This document shows positions 35,270 to 48,593 of a DNA stretch of 64,000 nt, one piece after another; the stretch's first letter is position 1, and every line of letters begins with the position of its first letter. The position numbers were made by a program, and so were the translations under genes. Location of the stretch: positions 38,610,946-38,674,945 of the forward strand of contig NC_057926.1 in NCBI RefSeq assembly GCF_018873765.1, in the 5' to 3' direction. The notes beneath the pieces were generated by a model. It worked only from the letters and a program-made list of their open reading frames with translations, was not told the DNA's origin and did not search any database. The DNA comes from Telopea speciosissima (taxonomy: Eukaryota; Streptophyta; Magnoliopsida; Proteales; Proteaceae).

Positions 35270-35350
35270 GAATTTTTATGCATGAAAGCTTTTGTCTGTT
35301 ACTCTTATGGGTATCTGTATAAACATGTATATATGAGTCTGTGAAAGCTA

Positions 35351-35786
35351 GACTATGTTACGAACCACCAGCCACATCAGCAATGGTGAGCATGTTAGTA
35401 GTGTGAAAGCATGTTAGTATGGCTGCGGGTAGCATGTTTATAATGGAGTAGTTATGAAAGTTATGGAGTCTTTATGTGTACGTGGTTAGTGTGAACGAGT
35501 TAGCAGTTATTTGTAAATGGTTAGTATGAACATGGGTAGTCATTATCTGTAAGTTGGTTTTAATGTGATCGTGGTTAGTAGTTAGTGTGATTATGGGAAA
35601 GGATTGTAAGCTTATTTATAGTTGTATTATATAATGAATGAGAAGTCTTTGAATCCTAAATTATCTCTTGAAGTTAATTTCAGGAGAGGTCGGTTAACTC
35701 CCAAGCATTCTCTTTCTTTCTGTCTCTCAATTATTTATCTTTTCCTATCATCTCTCCTCTCTCTCATCCGTGCACACATCAGACTA
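35351..35786. mobile_element. Solo LTR downstream of B3 gene 1
   Basis: Sequence 35356-35781 (426 bp) starts TGTTACGAACC and ends GCACACATCA and is bounded by the 5-bp duplication GACTA (35351-35355, 35782-35786). It holds a TATA-like region near 35630. B3 copy 2 shows continuous homology across the site without it. No internal region is present, so it is a solo LTR. Confidence 0.9.
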
Positions 35787-35947
35787 CTACAATACATTCA
35801 GGTCACTGATTTATATCTTCTGAGGGCCCTCAAGATAATGTATGAACATCTGATCCTTGCACTTTGAACCTTGACATTGTTTTGTCCTTAGTTCGTTTTT
35901 GGTTATGTAAGATGAAGTGAACATGGCACTTGAAGTTTCTTCAAAAT

Positions 35948-36090
35948 GGGAATAGCTGGGTATGCTTGCGGTAAACCGTATGTTAGCACCCTATGTGTCT
36001 ATTTCTCTTCCTCGTTTTGAGTGGGTAAGAGAGAGATAAACACTTAGGTGCTAGCTTATGGTATACCGCTAGCATACCCATCCCTCTCCC
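35948..36090. mobile_element. Foldback MITE M2 (Mutator-like)
   Basis: 143 bp with long inverted arms (about 35955-36009 against 36027-36082, roughly 80% match, sharing GGGTATGCT(T/A)GCGGTA). It is flanked by an exact 9-bp duplication CTTCAAAAT (35939-35947 and 36091-36099), the length made by Mutator-type transposases. Confidence 0.88.
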
Positions 36091-36099
36091 CTTCAAAAT

Positions 36100-37999
36100 A
36101 TAACAAAATGAATGTTGTTTGTATCTTCAAGCGTTGATAAACAGAGATGGGCTCATGGGCAAGATCATGGATTTCCATGAGGACAGATTTTTCTTTTGGC
36201 TCAACCCCCCACCCAATGAAGGGGGGAGTTTATTGAACCTCATAGGGTAAAAACTGATAATAGAAGATTTAGAAGATCATCAGGAAAGGAGGACTTGCAA
36301 TGACCCTGATAAGGGTAACTCATGAGGCCAGAACTAGAATAGTGTTGACGAGACAAGAGAATTTCCATTGCTGCTAGTACCTTATATAACTCAGAGGTAG
36401 TACGGAGTAGGGACAGATTAAATGAAAATAGGGAAAACACTCTCTACTTGGTGGTGTTTCCTACAGCCTCTCACAGGGCACTGTGAGATCACGCCTATGC
36501 CCTCTGGGTAGATACCCAGGTGTGCTCACTCATTTGCCCAGACGCTTGTGTAGAGACCATACGACCAAGTAGAGATCTCTTGCCCATGAAAATATTACCT
36601 TATTAGTAAATGTTTTCTATATTTCTAAATGTAACTTCTTCAAATGGTTCTAGAATCTGTGGATAAAAGTCTAGAAGCAGAACGAAATAGCTGAGCCATA
36701 ATGAGAGAATATTGGTATCTGTCAACACAAGTCAGTCCTCTTTCAGCCCTTTACACCAGCTCTATGTTCGTAGGGCAACGAGGTCAGTGCGACTTGGGTG
36801 ATACACAATAATCTCTTATAGCTTAACTACTTGGCTTTGATGCCTTTCTAAAATTTTCATGCTTGGATCCAAACTTTTCTCCTCTCGAATTTTCATGATG
36901 AGCAACAAAATGAGTAGAGTTCACTTTCTTCTTTTGCATCATCTCCTCTTCTTGTAAAACTATAGAGGTTATCTCTTCCAATCACTCATTCTAACTTTTG
37001 AGCATTTTAGGAGGTCTTAAGGCGATCAAACTGAGACGGAAGATACTGCATGAGTTGCCATATAGAAAAGTATTTGGTATTTTCACCTCCATTTCTTTCA
37101 GCTTGTTGGCATTGTTGATCATCTTCTAATATGATCAAGATCTCCAGTCACACCATCATAACAAGTAAATATAAACTTCTCCATGTAAGTACCTTTTTTT
37201 TTTCTTCCTTATCATGACCAATGAATTTGTTGCTTAGGCTGTAAGAAATGTCTTAGCATTGTCGGTCGAAAGTATACTTTTCTTAAACATAAACGATTAG
37301 ACTCCTCCCTCTTTTCATAAAGGGCCTTAGCTTCAGCGAAGCTATCAGCTAGCGGCTTAGGAGACTCATCAACTCTAAAAGAAAAATCCAATCTCATAAT
37401 AGCGAGAGAAATATTAAGAGATTCATTCCATTCCTTAACTTAGAACATTAAAATTTTTGATGGAAGACAGTTGAGAAGTCAAAGCTGGCAAATATAACCA
37501 CAAGTATCCACTAAAATATTCTATATGCATGAAGAAAAGACAACCATTTAAAAATAATTTAAATTTATTTAAGGCAAATGTTTTCATGCACAGCCATGCA
37601 TGTGCATGATCTGCATTAATGCAGTCAGATTGGCATAAATGCCAATCCAAAAATGACATAAAAGCCCTTGCACCCCTTATTTGATGGAGTTGATGGGAGA
37701 ATCTCCCGTAAACCTGACTAACCGTGCCTATTAATCATGACCCATGGGTTGACTCTGGACAACTTGATTGGACAAACCATTTACTCGATCCGATTGACCC
37801 AATATGGTGACCCGTTGGCCTATCCCGATTTCAAGGAAACTGACACAATTTTTTATTTTTATTTTTGGTGTGTAAACTCGAGAAATGAATTTATGGTTTG
37901 AATCAAACCTCTACATAATGGTACCTGGAATTTGGTGTTGTTACATTTTTTAGCTTTAAGAAAAATATGGTGGACTAGAGCATCTATTATCTCAACATC
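36100..37999. other. Spacer, no gene seen
   Basis: AT-rich sequence with no supported gene. Short open frames on both strands have no recognisable product. A possible small repeat with CTCTGGGTAGATACCCAGGTG lies near 36510. Confidence 0.45.
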
Positions 38000-38133
38000 A
38001 GTGAGAGTAAATTTATTTCCTTATGCTTTATGTTGATGATATCGTTCTTGTAAGCAAATAATGTTGCTCTTCTATATGAAATGAAATGGTTATTATCTAG
38101 TCATTTTGATAGGAAGGATATTGTTAGTCTCTT

Positions 38134-40804
38134 CACTACAGCAACAAACATTATGATGACGGTTAAAAAAAAGTTCCATAGCCAAATATAATTTTCGACA
38201 ACAGGTTAAGGCCCTTAAATGCAATACAGTAGGGTTTACACTTACTTGTAGGTATATTCAGTTAAGGTCCTTAGATACAATACAGTAGGGCTTCATTTTG
38301 TTGTTCTCCTTGACGTTAGTGAGATTGCTGATAATCTTCTAAATGGCAGGTTATTGAAAAGAGCATTTTGCTTGGTTGTGGCGTACCTTTCTTTGTAGGT
38401 GTTTTCTTATTACTCTTCTCACCAACATCCAATTTGACAATAAATTAAATGACCAGTGGCACTTAACGAAAGCAGGGGTTCCTCATTTAGTTGTCTAAAA
38501 CGTAGTTTTCTACTTCTCAATCTCTGCTTCTTCATACAGCTATCATTTTAAATTTCAGCTTCCTATACCACTTCATACTCAATGTACCCAAACATTTAAT
38601 TATTCAAGTCTTATCTGAATGATTAGAATGGTATATAGGATTTATGTGTCCATCAAACCCGGTTTGATCCGGTTCAATCCGATTTTACTTTGTATTGAAC
38701 CTTTATACATTTTGGTTTAATATTATCACATGCGATGTAAATTTTTTGAGCATTATGTGTCCGTAAGTATTACTTAAAATGGTAGTCACGACTAGGGTTT
38801 GGGTTGGGCACCCTTATCACATGGTCGTCGCATTGGGTATGCCTAGACATGTGATGTTAGGGTACGAATGCGAGTACTCACATGATCGATGTGTGTAATG
38901 GTGAAGAATCTATTTTGTCGATTTCGTCATGTATTATTGCCAGATGTAGGAAGGGATAGACATGTGTCACTGAGACCCTGTACCTGAGGGAACCATGTCA
39001 CTGCAAAGTGTGACCGCATTCTTTGATTCATCAATGACTGAGACTCAAGTGAGTCAAAGCCAGTGTTCTGGGAATGTGCAAACACTTTGTGAGTGAAGGA
39101 GTTACTCAACATGGTCACCACTGCCCGATTGGAGAATACCGAGATTGAGGTTGTCTGTGTATGGTCGGATCGGAATCTGGATCCAATGTCGTTTTGAAAA
39201 TGGTTTTTGCAAAACCTATTTTACATAAAATAATAGATTATATATAGTTATTTGATTAAAGTGTTTTATTATGTTTTGCAGGACCCGATTAGATACACAG
39301 ACACTCTTATATGGACATGTACTATGAAATGGGGTTTGGCAGTACAAGTGTACATCCCTAGATTCCATAATGATGGTGTTGATTAGTGGGGGGTTGTACA
39401 TGATAATTTAAGGAGTTATTTGGAATTTGCTAAAATACTTGGTTAATTAATTAATTAATGGATATGATGTTAATTATAATTATCTATAAATTAAAATAAT
39501 TAATTAATTATATCATTCCTTATTCGATTCTGCTTCTTCACCAATTAGAAGCACTTTGAGTTTAAACAGGAAAGCCGACAAGGAGAGAGAGAGTCAGACT
39601 CTCACTGGGATTTTTCCCATCTAGGGTTCTAGAAACCCTAGCATTATAAAAACACCCAAAAACGCATAAGGGGGGCAAAGCTCCATGTTTTTTGGCTGTC
39701 CCCCCCCCCATCCCCTTCTGGATGATTTTTGGGTCTCTTCCTCTTTCTCTTGTGATCTCTTATTCTCCTTCTTTTTGCTCTCTATTATTTGAGAGTTAGG
39801 GTTTTGGAAACCCAGATCTATGCTTGAAGAACTAAAAAGCATCTAGGATTGGCTTGAAGAACCTTGGCTGCACCATTGGAGGTTCAGATTGTGTACTTGG
39901 AGTGCTCATTGGAGGAAGAACCATTGTATATTGGAGGAGCAACACTTGAGGCTCATCAAGTTAGCAATTCTATATTATCCATGGGATGGAATAGAGATGA
40001 CTTTTCTCTATGACATGAATCCCAATATTTTTATGGAACATTAGGAGTGGGCATTGGTTTGTCATACCAAACCCTAATAGGATTCCATTAGGGCACCATG
40101 GGCGACCATGAAAAACCCTAAAATTGAAAATAGGATGCCCAAGCCAGATTAGGGTGCTGGGTGCCCTAGGGCAACCCTGAAGATCCCAAGAGTTGGAAAC
40201 TCAAAAAAATATAATTTATTAGTTTCCCAAGGTGAACCACCATGATCCCATGGACTGTAGCACCGCCTACATGGTAGACCATGGGCCTTCTTAGCTGGGA
40301 TTCTGTGTTGAGCTTGGGAATGATTTACAATTCATAAGGTCTATTAGAGTAATTTACAGGTAATATATGGCTATAAAAATAATAATAATAAAAAATAAAT
40401 TATGTATATATTTGTTTTTAATGTTATTTTTGGTGATAGACCTTTTTTTTTTTTTTAATTACATTGCCAAAAATATTTATTTATTTTTTATGTTATGATT
40501 TTTGGCAATGGTAATCTGTCAGTTGCCCAAACTATTTGTTTTTAACGACAGACATTCCTGTCGACAAAAAAATTGTTAGCTGACGGTAATCTATCATTGG
40601 TAAAAATACTTTCTGCGATGGCAATAAATAATCTGTTGCTGAAAATGTTTTGCTCGTCACTTTTTTCGTCATGATTTTTCCTGACGTCACTTTAGCTGAC
40701 GGATTGGCGACAGTTGAGATTACCATCGTCATTATATTTAGCAATGGAAATGTATTTTTGGCAACGGTTTAATACTGTCGCCGAAAATCAGATTTCTTGT
40801 AGTG
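38134..40804. mobile_element. CACTA (En/Spm-like) non-autonomous element
   Basis: Starts CACTACAGCAACAAAC and ends in the complement of CACTACAAGAAATC, flanked by the 3-bp duplication CTT (38131-38133 and 40805-40807), the hallmark of CACTA transposons. The right 350 bp has many subterminal GACGG / GGCGACAG motifs in both senses, and the left end has GATGACGGTT. No transposase frame is seen. It contains R1 copy B. Confidence 0.85.
38638..40257. repeat. Dispersed repeat family R1, copy B, nested in the CACTA element
   Basis: Aligns in direct orientation with 5454-6915, with about 150-200 bp extra near its right end (about 40010-40205). It holds a TATA-like TTATAAAAACACCC near 39646 and a C-run near 39701. 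As it lies wholly between the CACTA ends, it entered the CACTA element or was carried by it. Confidence 0.7.
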
Positions 40805-41150
40805 CTTATTTGTTCTGGGCATTAGGATATACTTTAACAGATAATGTGACATTCTAAGTTTGTATTAGAAAGGATCAATGGTTACAGAATTTTATCTAAT
40901 GATTTTGTATTGTTGACTCTAAATTTAAATAGCTGAGGATATTTTGTGATGATTTTGCTGCAGTTCGTTTTTCTCATAAGAATAAAAGTACTTCATGCTC
41001 TAAGCTTATATATTTCATAGTTAGAAAGAAAGTTCGTGAATCATAGTTCGTGAATCATAGATATATGTAGAACACATTACTATAGAATATATGATTACCG
41101 ATCCACTAAACTAGGTTTTAACTCTAAAAGTTTTTCAGGAACATGTTACT

Positions 41151-43610
41151 AATAAGGAATTAGTTAAATCCTTGTATATTTTTATTTCATGGGAGTTTTC
41201 CTGTGGATGTTATCAGTTGCAATTTACTTTATGAGACTAATGCTTATTTTCATTCTCAATGATATTTAAACATTATTCAAGTTATTGCCATTTATTTGTT
41301 ATGTATACACGATTATTTTGTTATGTGCCTTCTTTAGTAACTAAGACATTGTGTTGTATTTATCTTCTTTTGAAACTAAGGGAGATTTTAATATGATTTC
41401 TTTTTCAATTTCATGGAGTTATAAATTGAAATTATGGTGTGTTATATGATTTTTTCACCTTATTTCGTGTGAAATAGTGAAATAGGCGAGGACCTTTTTC
41501 TATATTGACATCAAAATCAATTTCAATTGTATTTTGTGCTCCACATTAATGAGCATGTGCTAATAACATAGTAAAAGTATCATTTGACATGTTTAAAAAG
41601 AAATGAACTGAAAGCAAAATCACACTATTTTGCTATTACCGTTGCCATCATCACCACCACTGCCACCGCCACCGCCACCACTACCACACTTCCTAATCCT
41701 GCCTTGATACCACACCAACCCCAACCCCATGCCGCCTCCGCTACCATCACCAACACCAACACCATCTCCTAAAGAAATATAATATAAAGAATCTATTCTT
41801 AGAAGCACCAAATGAGTTTCTTATTCTTGAAATATTTTAGATTGATGCAATCTATTTGTTGACTATTTCTTGAATTCAATCCGAAATTGAAATCATACCA
41901 AATCCGCTTAAGGTATTTTTTACAATAAACACATATTTGTTTTCAAATAATGCCTCCATTTGATTAAGAACTTATGTTTGCGATTTGGGACATTTGGACC
42001 AAGTCCCAATGGGCTTCTCTAGGTGAAGTAAATATGTTTTGGATAGATACTTATTGATGAGACATTTTGACTTAGTTTCGAAAGGTGGTCTTCTGATTAA
42101 GCTTAGACCAATTTGAAAATTGGCTTGTTGGTCACTATTACATTTAAATTTTCATTCCACACTTTCATATTTAACTTCCTAGGTCGATGAGATTGCAAAC
42201 TCTTTGACGAATATGGTTTCATATCATTTCAGATGTGATGGTCAGCATGATTGGGTGTTTGTAGTCTCATTTGGATTAAGATAATTCCTTAAGTTGTATA
42301 CTCCATTCAACAATTCTTGATTATGACCACATTTTTGTTTTGTCTAATCCAGAGAGTCATTTTAAAGTAAATTTTTTTTTCTAAAACCAGTGACATATGA
42401 TGCTCAAGTGGAAAAACGTAAGATTTTCTATTTTGGTGGGCTAGCATAGTCATTATCTTATTTTGGTAAAATCGGATTAGTGAAGTGTTGAATTAGTTGG
42501 GGTAAGTCTGAATTAGCCTAATATTGACAATGTGATCACCGATTGGGTATTAGGCTTATATGAAAACTTTAAATAGTTTGATATAATGAGTGTGGATCTA
42601 AATAAATTGTTTCTTTAATAAAAAATCACATTATTTGTTTCTTTTGCAGGGTTGGTCCATACCGTCACACTTTATATTAGATGCATGATGAAGAAACCCT
42701 AGAGTTATAAAACATAATAGGGTAAATAAGACATACAACCGTCACAGACAGGAGAACGTTATTGCAAGCTATCTTTTTTTACCATGGATCTAGTTATGCC
42801 TGAAATACATTTCGTTTATATTGATGCATACTCATTGATATTCTCCATGTTGTATAGGATGTATATTTTTCTATTAGGATCTTGATAGCCGTTGTGAGTT
42901 ACCTTGTCAGGAGCTTTCCCACCACAGCAAATCTTGGCGACGGACATGTTAATTTTTAAATGTGAATAACCTATTCAGGCAAACCAATTAAATCATTACC
43001 GCTTGTTTATGGAGACACAATAATCATCCATGGCGCCGAGTACTGAGCGATGGCTTGCCCTCGCCTAAGTTTGCCAAATGCAATATTATTACTTGCAAGT
43101 GAGGGATTAACAGCTAAGCAAAAAAAGGAGAGTAAGTGAAGAAGGCTAGAGGGGCTAAAATGCTTCTGCTAAACCTAGGCATACCTAGAGGAGATCACCG
43201 AACCAACAAACAACGTCTATTTTTTCTCCGGTCAGATCTAGTTGAGCTAAGGTTAGGGATGGAGGGGGAATACATTGGGTCCCACTTTTTTACATATATT
43301 TAAAGGGATGGGGATCGCTGTCGAGCTGCATGGCCCCAACACCAATGCAAGGCCAATGAGAGCGCAAAGGGGCATCCAATATGGGTAAGATTTTTCATTT
43401 CATGGGGGGGGGGTGAGGTGGTCATTTTGCCCTCCTATGTCTGTATGTAGGCCCATGCAACTTGGCCTTCTTTTTCCCATATTTAAAAAGGGTTAAAAAG
43501 AAGCAGTAAATCCAAGGAAGATTATAAACTTGGCTGTGATTTTTGGTTATAGGAGATATGTTCTATTTATACCATGTGTTTTACATGCTAATTATGAATA
43601 AATTCTTTTA
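41151..43610. other. AT-rich spacer with CCA/CCG microsatellite
   Basis: No gene seen. A (CCA/CCG)n tract lies at about 41648-41690. The rest is AT-rich, repeat-like sequence without recognised domains. Confidence 0.5.
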
Positions 43611-43786
43611 GGGATAAAGAGCGTCACCCGGTCGCGTAGCAGCCCAAGCACATGGGTATGTGAAATAACTGCCGCACCTCTCTGAAAAGATGGAAATGAC
43701 CAAGGGTGCGGTAGTCATTTAGCACGACCATGCGTCTAGGCGTAGGGGTGACGTACGCTGCGCAACCGGGTGGAGTTCTTTCTCCC
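43611..43786. mobile_element. Foldback MITE M3 (Mutator-like ends)
   Basis: The ends GGGATAAAGAGCGTCACCCGG and, inverted from the right, GGGAGAAAGAACTCCACCCGG match closely, and inner arms share AAATRACTRCCGCACC. 176 bp, no coding capacity. Flanking bases (ATTCTTTTA and ATTAAATTT) do not form a clear duplication. Confidence 0.7.
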
Positions 43787-43800
43787 ATTAAATTTTTTTT

Positions 43801-43875
43801 TTAATATAAAAACCTAATGGGACCGACATCACCGTCCGTCCCCTCTTCGTCTCCTTCCTCCTGTAACCCCATCGA
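43801..43875 (+). repeat. Inverted repeat arm, left, beside the PPR fragment
   Basis: Runs from a poly(T) into ATAAAAACCTAATGGGAC and GACATCACCGTCC, then CT-rich sequence. It matches the complement of 49500-49575 over about 75 bp (around 85% by eye). The two arms face each other and enclose the PPR fragment and copia element 3. Confidence 0.8.
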
Positions 43876-44094
43876 CCCCCACCCCTACTGTAATAGAGTC
43901 CGGGCGAGTTCCAAACAACATCATCCCTTTGAACAGTTTTTGAGCATAAATTGGCAAATCAGCTCTCACGTAAGCTTCGATCATTGAACTCCATAACAAT
44001 AGATCCTTGTCAAGGATCACATCGAAGAATCTCCCAACAATGCCAATTCTACCACATTTCAAGTACATTTCGATTACTGCATTTTGGACAGACT

Positions 44095-44347
44095 TACTGG
44101 AGATAAAATCTCAACCGAGATTTTATCATTTTGAATTTTTTTGAATTTGAATTTGATTTGCTTGGTTGTATAGATAAGATCATAGTAGCTGTAGATATGA
44201 TTCCTTTCTTAGAATCCCTTGATTCTTTCCTGTAGATAAGGATTGCCTTATTGGCTTCCTTGATTTTATTCATTTGATTTGTATAAATATACCTCAATGA
44301 AATAAGATCATCATCTTATCCCAAACCATTTGAATACTTTCTTTACA
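44095..44347 (+). repeat. Left LTR of copia element 3
   Basis: 253 bp, TACTGGAGATAAAATC...TTCTTTACA, preceded by AGACT (44090-44094). A TATA-like GTATAAATATACC lies near 44281. The LTR starts TA rather than the usual TG; the same start (TATTGG) in the right copy and the flanking duplicates support it. Confidence 0.85.
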
Positions 44348-44412
44348 TGGTATCAACCTAAAATAGATCTTCCATCCATTACTCAGTTTTTTTCAAACCA
44401 TTCTTCTCCTCC

Positions 44413-47400
44413 ATGGCCAATCCTACAACCATTGCTGCTGCTGTCACCGCTAATGCCACTGTTGCTGCTGCCGTCGATGGTTCCTCACCCTTCTTCATAC
44501 ATCACTCGGATAATCCTGGTGCCATTCTTGTTACCCAACCTCTGCGCAGTGACAACTACCCTACATGGAGTCGTACAATGCGCATGGATCTTAAAGCCAA
44601 CAAGCTTGGTTTTATTGATGGTTCCATAACCAAACCAACTGCTGAATCTCCTAATCTTCCTCTATGGGCCCGTTGTAACAGTATGGTTCTCTCATGGCTA
44701 GCCAATTCTCTTGCTCCCGACATTGCCAATAGTGTCCTATATGCATCATCGGCCCATGATGTTTGGGTCGATCTTCAAGACCGTTTTTCACAAAAAAATA
44801 CACTACGGATTTTTTAAATCCGTCATGCAATTTCTAATCATCGTCAAAGGACTTCAACATTGGCTTCTTATTACACCATTATCAAAGGACTTTGGGATGA
44901 GCTTGCTTCATATAACTCATATCCTGCTTGCAATTGTGGTGTTCTTCAACATCATTCTGATCTTCTCCAACGAGATCAACTGTTAGAATTTTTAATGGGT
45001 CTCAACAACTCCTACACTGTAATCCGTAGTCAACTCCTTTTGATGAAACCTTTATCGACCATCAATCATGCGCACTCTCTTCTTCTTCTTCAAGAAGAAC
45101 GTCAAAGGACTGTTCTTGCAATGCCAAATTCATCATTGAATCAAGCCACACTATCAACGTACATTCTGTGGACTTGATGGCCATTCGGAGTCCCGTTGCT
45201 TAAAAAACCATGGATACCCTTCAAAGAATTCCAACAAGGCTGCTACGAACTCCTCAATGATGCCCGTTGTTCAATCCCTTGCGGGTTTTGTTGCAACTCC
45301 AACCATGATTCCATCATTTACAATTGATCAGTATAACCAGATTCTTTTGTTGCTTCAATCTGATAATGTTACCCCATTAGCAAATGCTGCAGGTAATTTT
45401 TCAATCTGGGTCATTAATTCTGGCACTACCCACCATATGGCATTGGACTCCTCGTTCTTTTTAAATGACACTCTTAAACCTCATTCATCTCCCATCGCAT
45501 TACCTACTGGACATCAAACCAATGTCACACACATTGGTTCCTGTCTCCCCATATCCACCTTGCCTTTATCTAATGTTCTCTTTATTCCCTCTTTTGGTTT
45601 TAATCTCCTTTCAGTTCCTCAGATTGTTAAAACCCTTCATTGTTCTGTAATTTTTAATTCATCTCACTGTATTTTTCAGGACCTTCAAATGAAGGAGATG
45701 ACTGGATTGGGTAAGGCGCATGGTGGACTTTACATATTAGACATATCCCCTTCAACCATTGCAGCGACCACGATTCATCCCTCTCTTGATCTTTGGCATG
45801 CCCACCTGGAGCATCCCTCTAATTCTGTTTTTTCTTTTTTAAATAAATTAGACTCTACTATCAATATTTCTAAACATCATTTTTGCTCTATTTGTCCCTT
45901 AGCTAAGCAAACCCGCCTACACTTCCCATCAAATGTGACTTCAACGAATGTATGTTTTGACTTAATACACTGTGACATTTGGGGACCATATTTCATACCC
46001 GCTCTATGTGGTGCTTCATATTTTCTTACTATAGTAGATGATTTCTCCTGATGCACTTGGATTTATCTCTTAAACCATAAATCTGATGCTTGGACATATC
46101 TACGGAATTTCTTTCTCATGGTTAAAACACAGTTCAATTGTTCCATCAAGCAATTAAGAACAGACAATAGTCGGAAATTTTTTAACAATGCCTCCAAAGA
46201 TTTTTTTACCACTCACCACAGTTGGTGCATACCCCCCAACAAAATAGGGTCGCCGAATGCATACACCACCACTTGCTTAATGTAGCACGAGCCCTATCTT
46301 TTCAAGCCCACCTACCACCAGAATTTTGGGGTGAGTGCATTCTTACTGCAGCTCATCTCATAAACCGCCTCCCTTCCCAAGTGTTACAAGGCAAGTCCCC
46401 TCTCCATATTTTAATCAACAAACCACCTTCTTATAAGCACCTATAAATTTTTGGTTGTCTTTGTTATCGACACAATCACAATAACATTAAACACAACTCT
46501 CATGCATCATCTGGAGTTTTCATTGGTTACCCCTATACTCAAAAAGGTTACAAGGTGTTTGATCTTGAGTCAAAAAAAATTTACATCAATCGTGAAGTCA
46601 CATTTCTAGAGGACAAATTTTTCCTTTCAAACTACCCCAAACCCACAACTCATAATTTTGTCCTACCCCTACCCATTCAAGACACAATCGATCCCTACCC
46701 AACCACCATCCCAACTCCACCTGCCAATCCAACCCCACCCAACATTACACCTCCACCATCCCCACAAGCTACACCACCATCCACCAGGTTGCACCACCAT
46801 CACCATCAGTTGCACCACTAGCATCATCACCCCCACCAACGAAACCAACTCCACCACCGGCCCTTATGCTACCTCCCTACCCCTGTCGAGAACGGCATCC
46901 CCCAAAACATCTTGAAGACTACCAATGCTATGCTTCCCTCTCCACGTCATCTCCTTCTAAAGCAGGTACTCTATCCCCTATTATTTCTTCCCTTAATTAT
47001 GACAAGCTCTTATCCTCTCATTTCAAGTTCATCAGGTGTTTGTCTGCAATTAAATAACCAACCAGCTTTGCCAAAGCATCTCTATCATCCAATTGGAAAG
47101 AGGTCATGCATGCTGAAATATAGGCTCTTGAGCTCAATAACACTTGGACTCTTATTCCATTACCCCCATCTAAGAAACTCATTGGTTGCAAATGGGTATA
47201 CAAAATCAAGCGAAAATCTGATGGTACTATCAAGTGATACAAAGCTCGCTTGGTCGCCAAGGGTTACACACAAACTGAAGGCATCGATTTTCGTGAAACG
47301 TTTGCCCCAGTTTTGAAACTCATAACAGTTCGCACCTTACTAAGTGTTGCAGCTATCGAAGGGTGGTCTCTCTATCAACTCGACGTTCAAAACGCCTTTT

Positions 47401-48586
47401 TACATGGCGATCTGGGCGAAGAGGTCTATATGACATTACCACCCGGGTATAAAGGAAAGGGGGAGAATGTGGTCTGTCGTCTCAATAAATCCCTATATGA
47501 TCTAAAACAAGCATCACGAAATTGGTTTGCAAAATTCTCTAAGGTTCTTATACAGCTTGGTTTCACCCAATCCAAAGCCGATTATTCCCTTTTCTTCAAA
47601 AGGCATGAAGCTTCTGCCATCTTTGTATTGGTGTATGTTGACGACATATTGATTGTAGGTCCTAACACTACAACAATTTCCATGTTGAACATTACTCTAC
47701 ATCAACAATTCCGTATAAAGGACCTTGGCCGAATAAAGTATTTTCTCGGCCTTGAAGCGGCCCGCTCCAACCAAGGGATTTTTTTAAATCAACGACAGTA
47801 TACCCTGGATATTCTCTGTGATGTTGGATTCACTGCAGCCCGACCAATTGCTTTTCCTATGGAACAACATCTTAAATTGACCACAACTGATGGTGAATTA
47901 CTACCAGATGCAACACCATATCGTCGATTGATTGGATGACTCATTTACCTCACCATCATGAGGCCCGACATTGTGCACTCTATAACTCTATTACGTCAAT
48001 TCATGCATCAACCAAGGCAACCACGGATGTAGCTAATCGGCTTCTCCGGTATTTGCATGGTATGACCGGCCAAGGAATTTTATTATCAGCCTCCAGTTCC
48101 TTATCTCTTCGGGCTTATTGTGATTCTGATTGGGCCAGTTGTCCAATAACACGCCGCTCTACTACGGGTTATTGCATTTTTCTTGGTTCCAGTCCAATCT
48201 CATGGAAGTCCAAGAAACAACACACAATTTTTCGCTCTTCGGTTGAAGCTGAGTACCGCTCTATAGCAGTGACTACCTACGAACTACTTTGGTTGAAAAC
48301 TTTGTTACACGATTTGGGTGTTTCCACGACACAGTCGATTCCCCTATACTGTGACAATCAAGCGGCTCTCCACATAGCTGCTAATCCCGTCTTTCATGAG
48401 CGTTCAAAACACATAGAGATTGATTGTCACGTCGTTCGAGGCAACATTCAAAATGGGCTTCTTTGTACACAATATATCCCTAGTCATTCCCAAATAGCTG
48501 ATCTCTTCACCAAAGCTCTTGGGAAAGATTTATTTCTACAACACAAGGCCAAGTTGGGTGTTCTTGACATTCACAACCCAACTTGA
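44413..48586 (+). pseudogene. gag-pol of copia element 3, decayed
   Basis: Gag from 44413 (MANPTTIAAAV...) breaks frame near 44810 and goes on to about 45177; a partial knuckle (CGLDGHSESRC) lies near 45163. The protease motif is INSGTTHH: the catalytic Asp is Asn. Integrase includes DLIHCDIWGP, a stop at 46049-46051 and frame breaks near 46200. RT runs 47250-47939 with LVYVDDILIVG, ending in a stop. RNase H is in another frame to 48586 with CDSDWAS, CDNQAALHIA and ADLFTKALG. Confidence 0.9.
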
Positions 48587-48593
48587 GGGGGAG

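Larger units (their letters stand above)
38000..41150 (+). pseudogene. Old copia relic split by a CACTA element
   Basis: Left part 38000-38133 reads FLMLYVDDIVLVSK, the RT active-site block. Right part 40808-41150 reads AVRFSHKNKSTSCSK (40959 on), then YVEHITIEYMITDPL and LKVFQEHV, the copia RNase H C-terminus. Both parts are in the same orientation and are divided exactly at the CACTA target-site duplicate. Stops and frame changes are frequent. Confidence 0.8.

Noticed and set aside
46669-46857. Minus-strand Val/Met/Trp-rich frame
   Set aside because: Antisense shadow of the Pro/His-rich linker of the copia 3 polyprotein.
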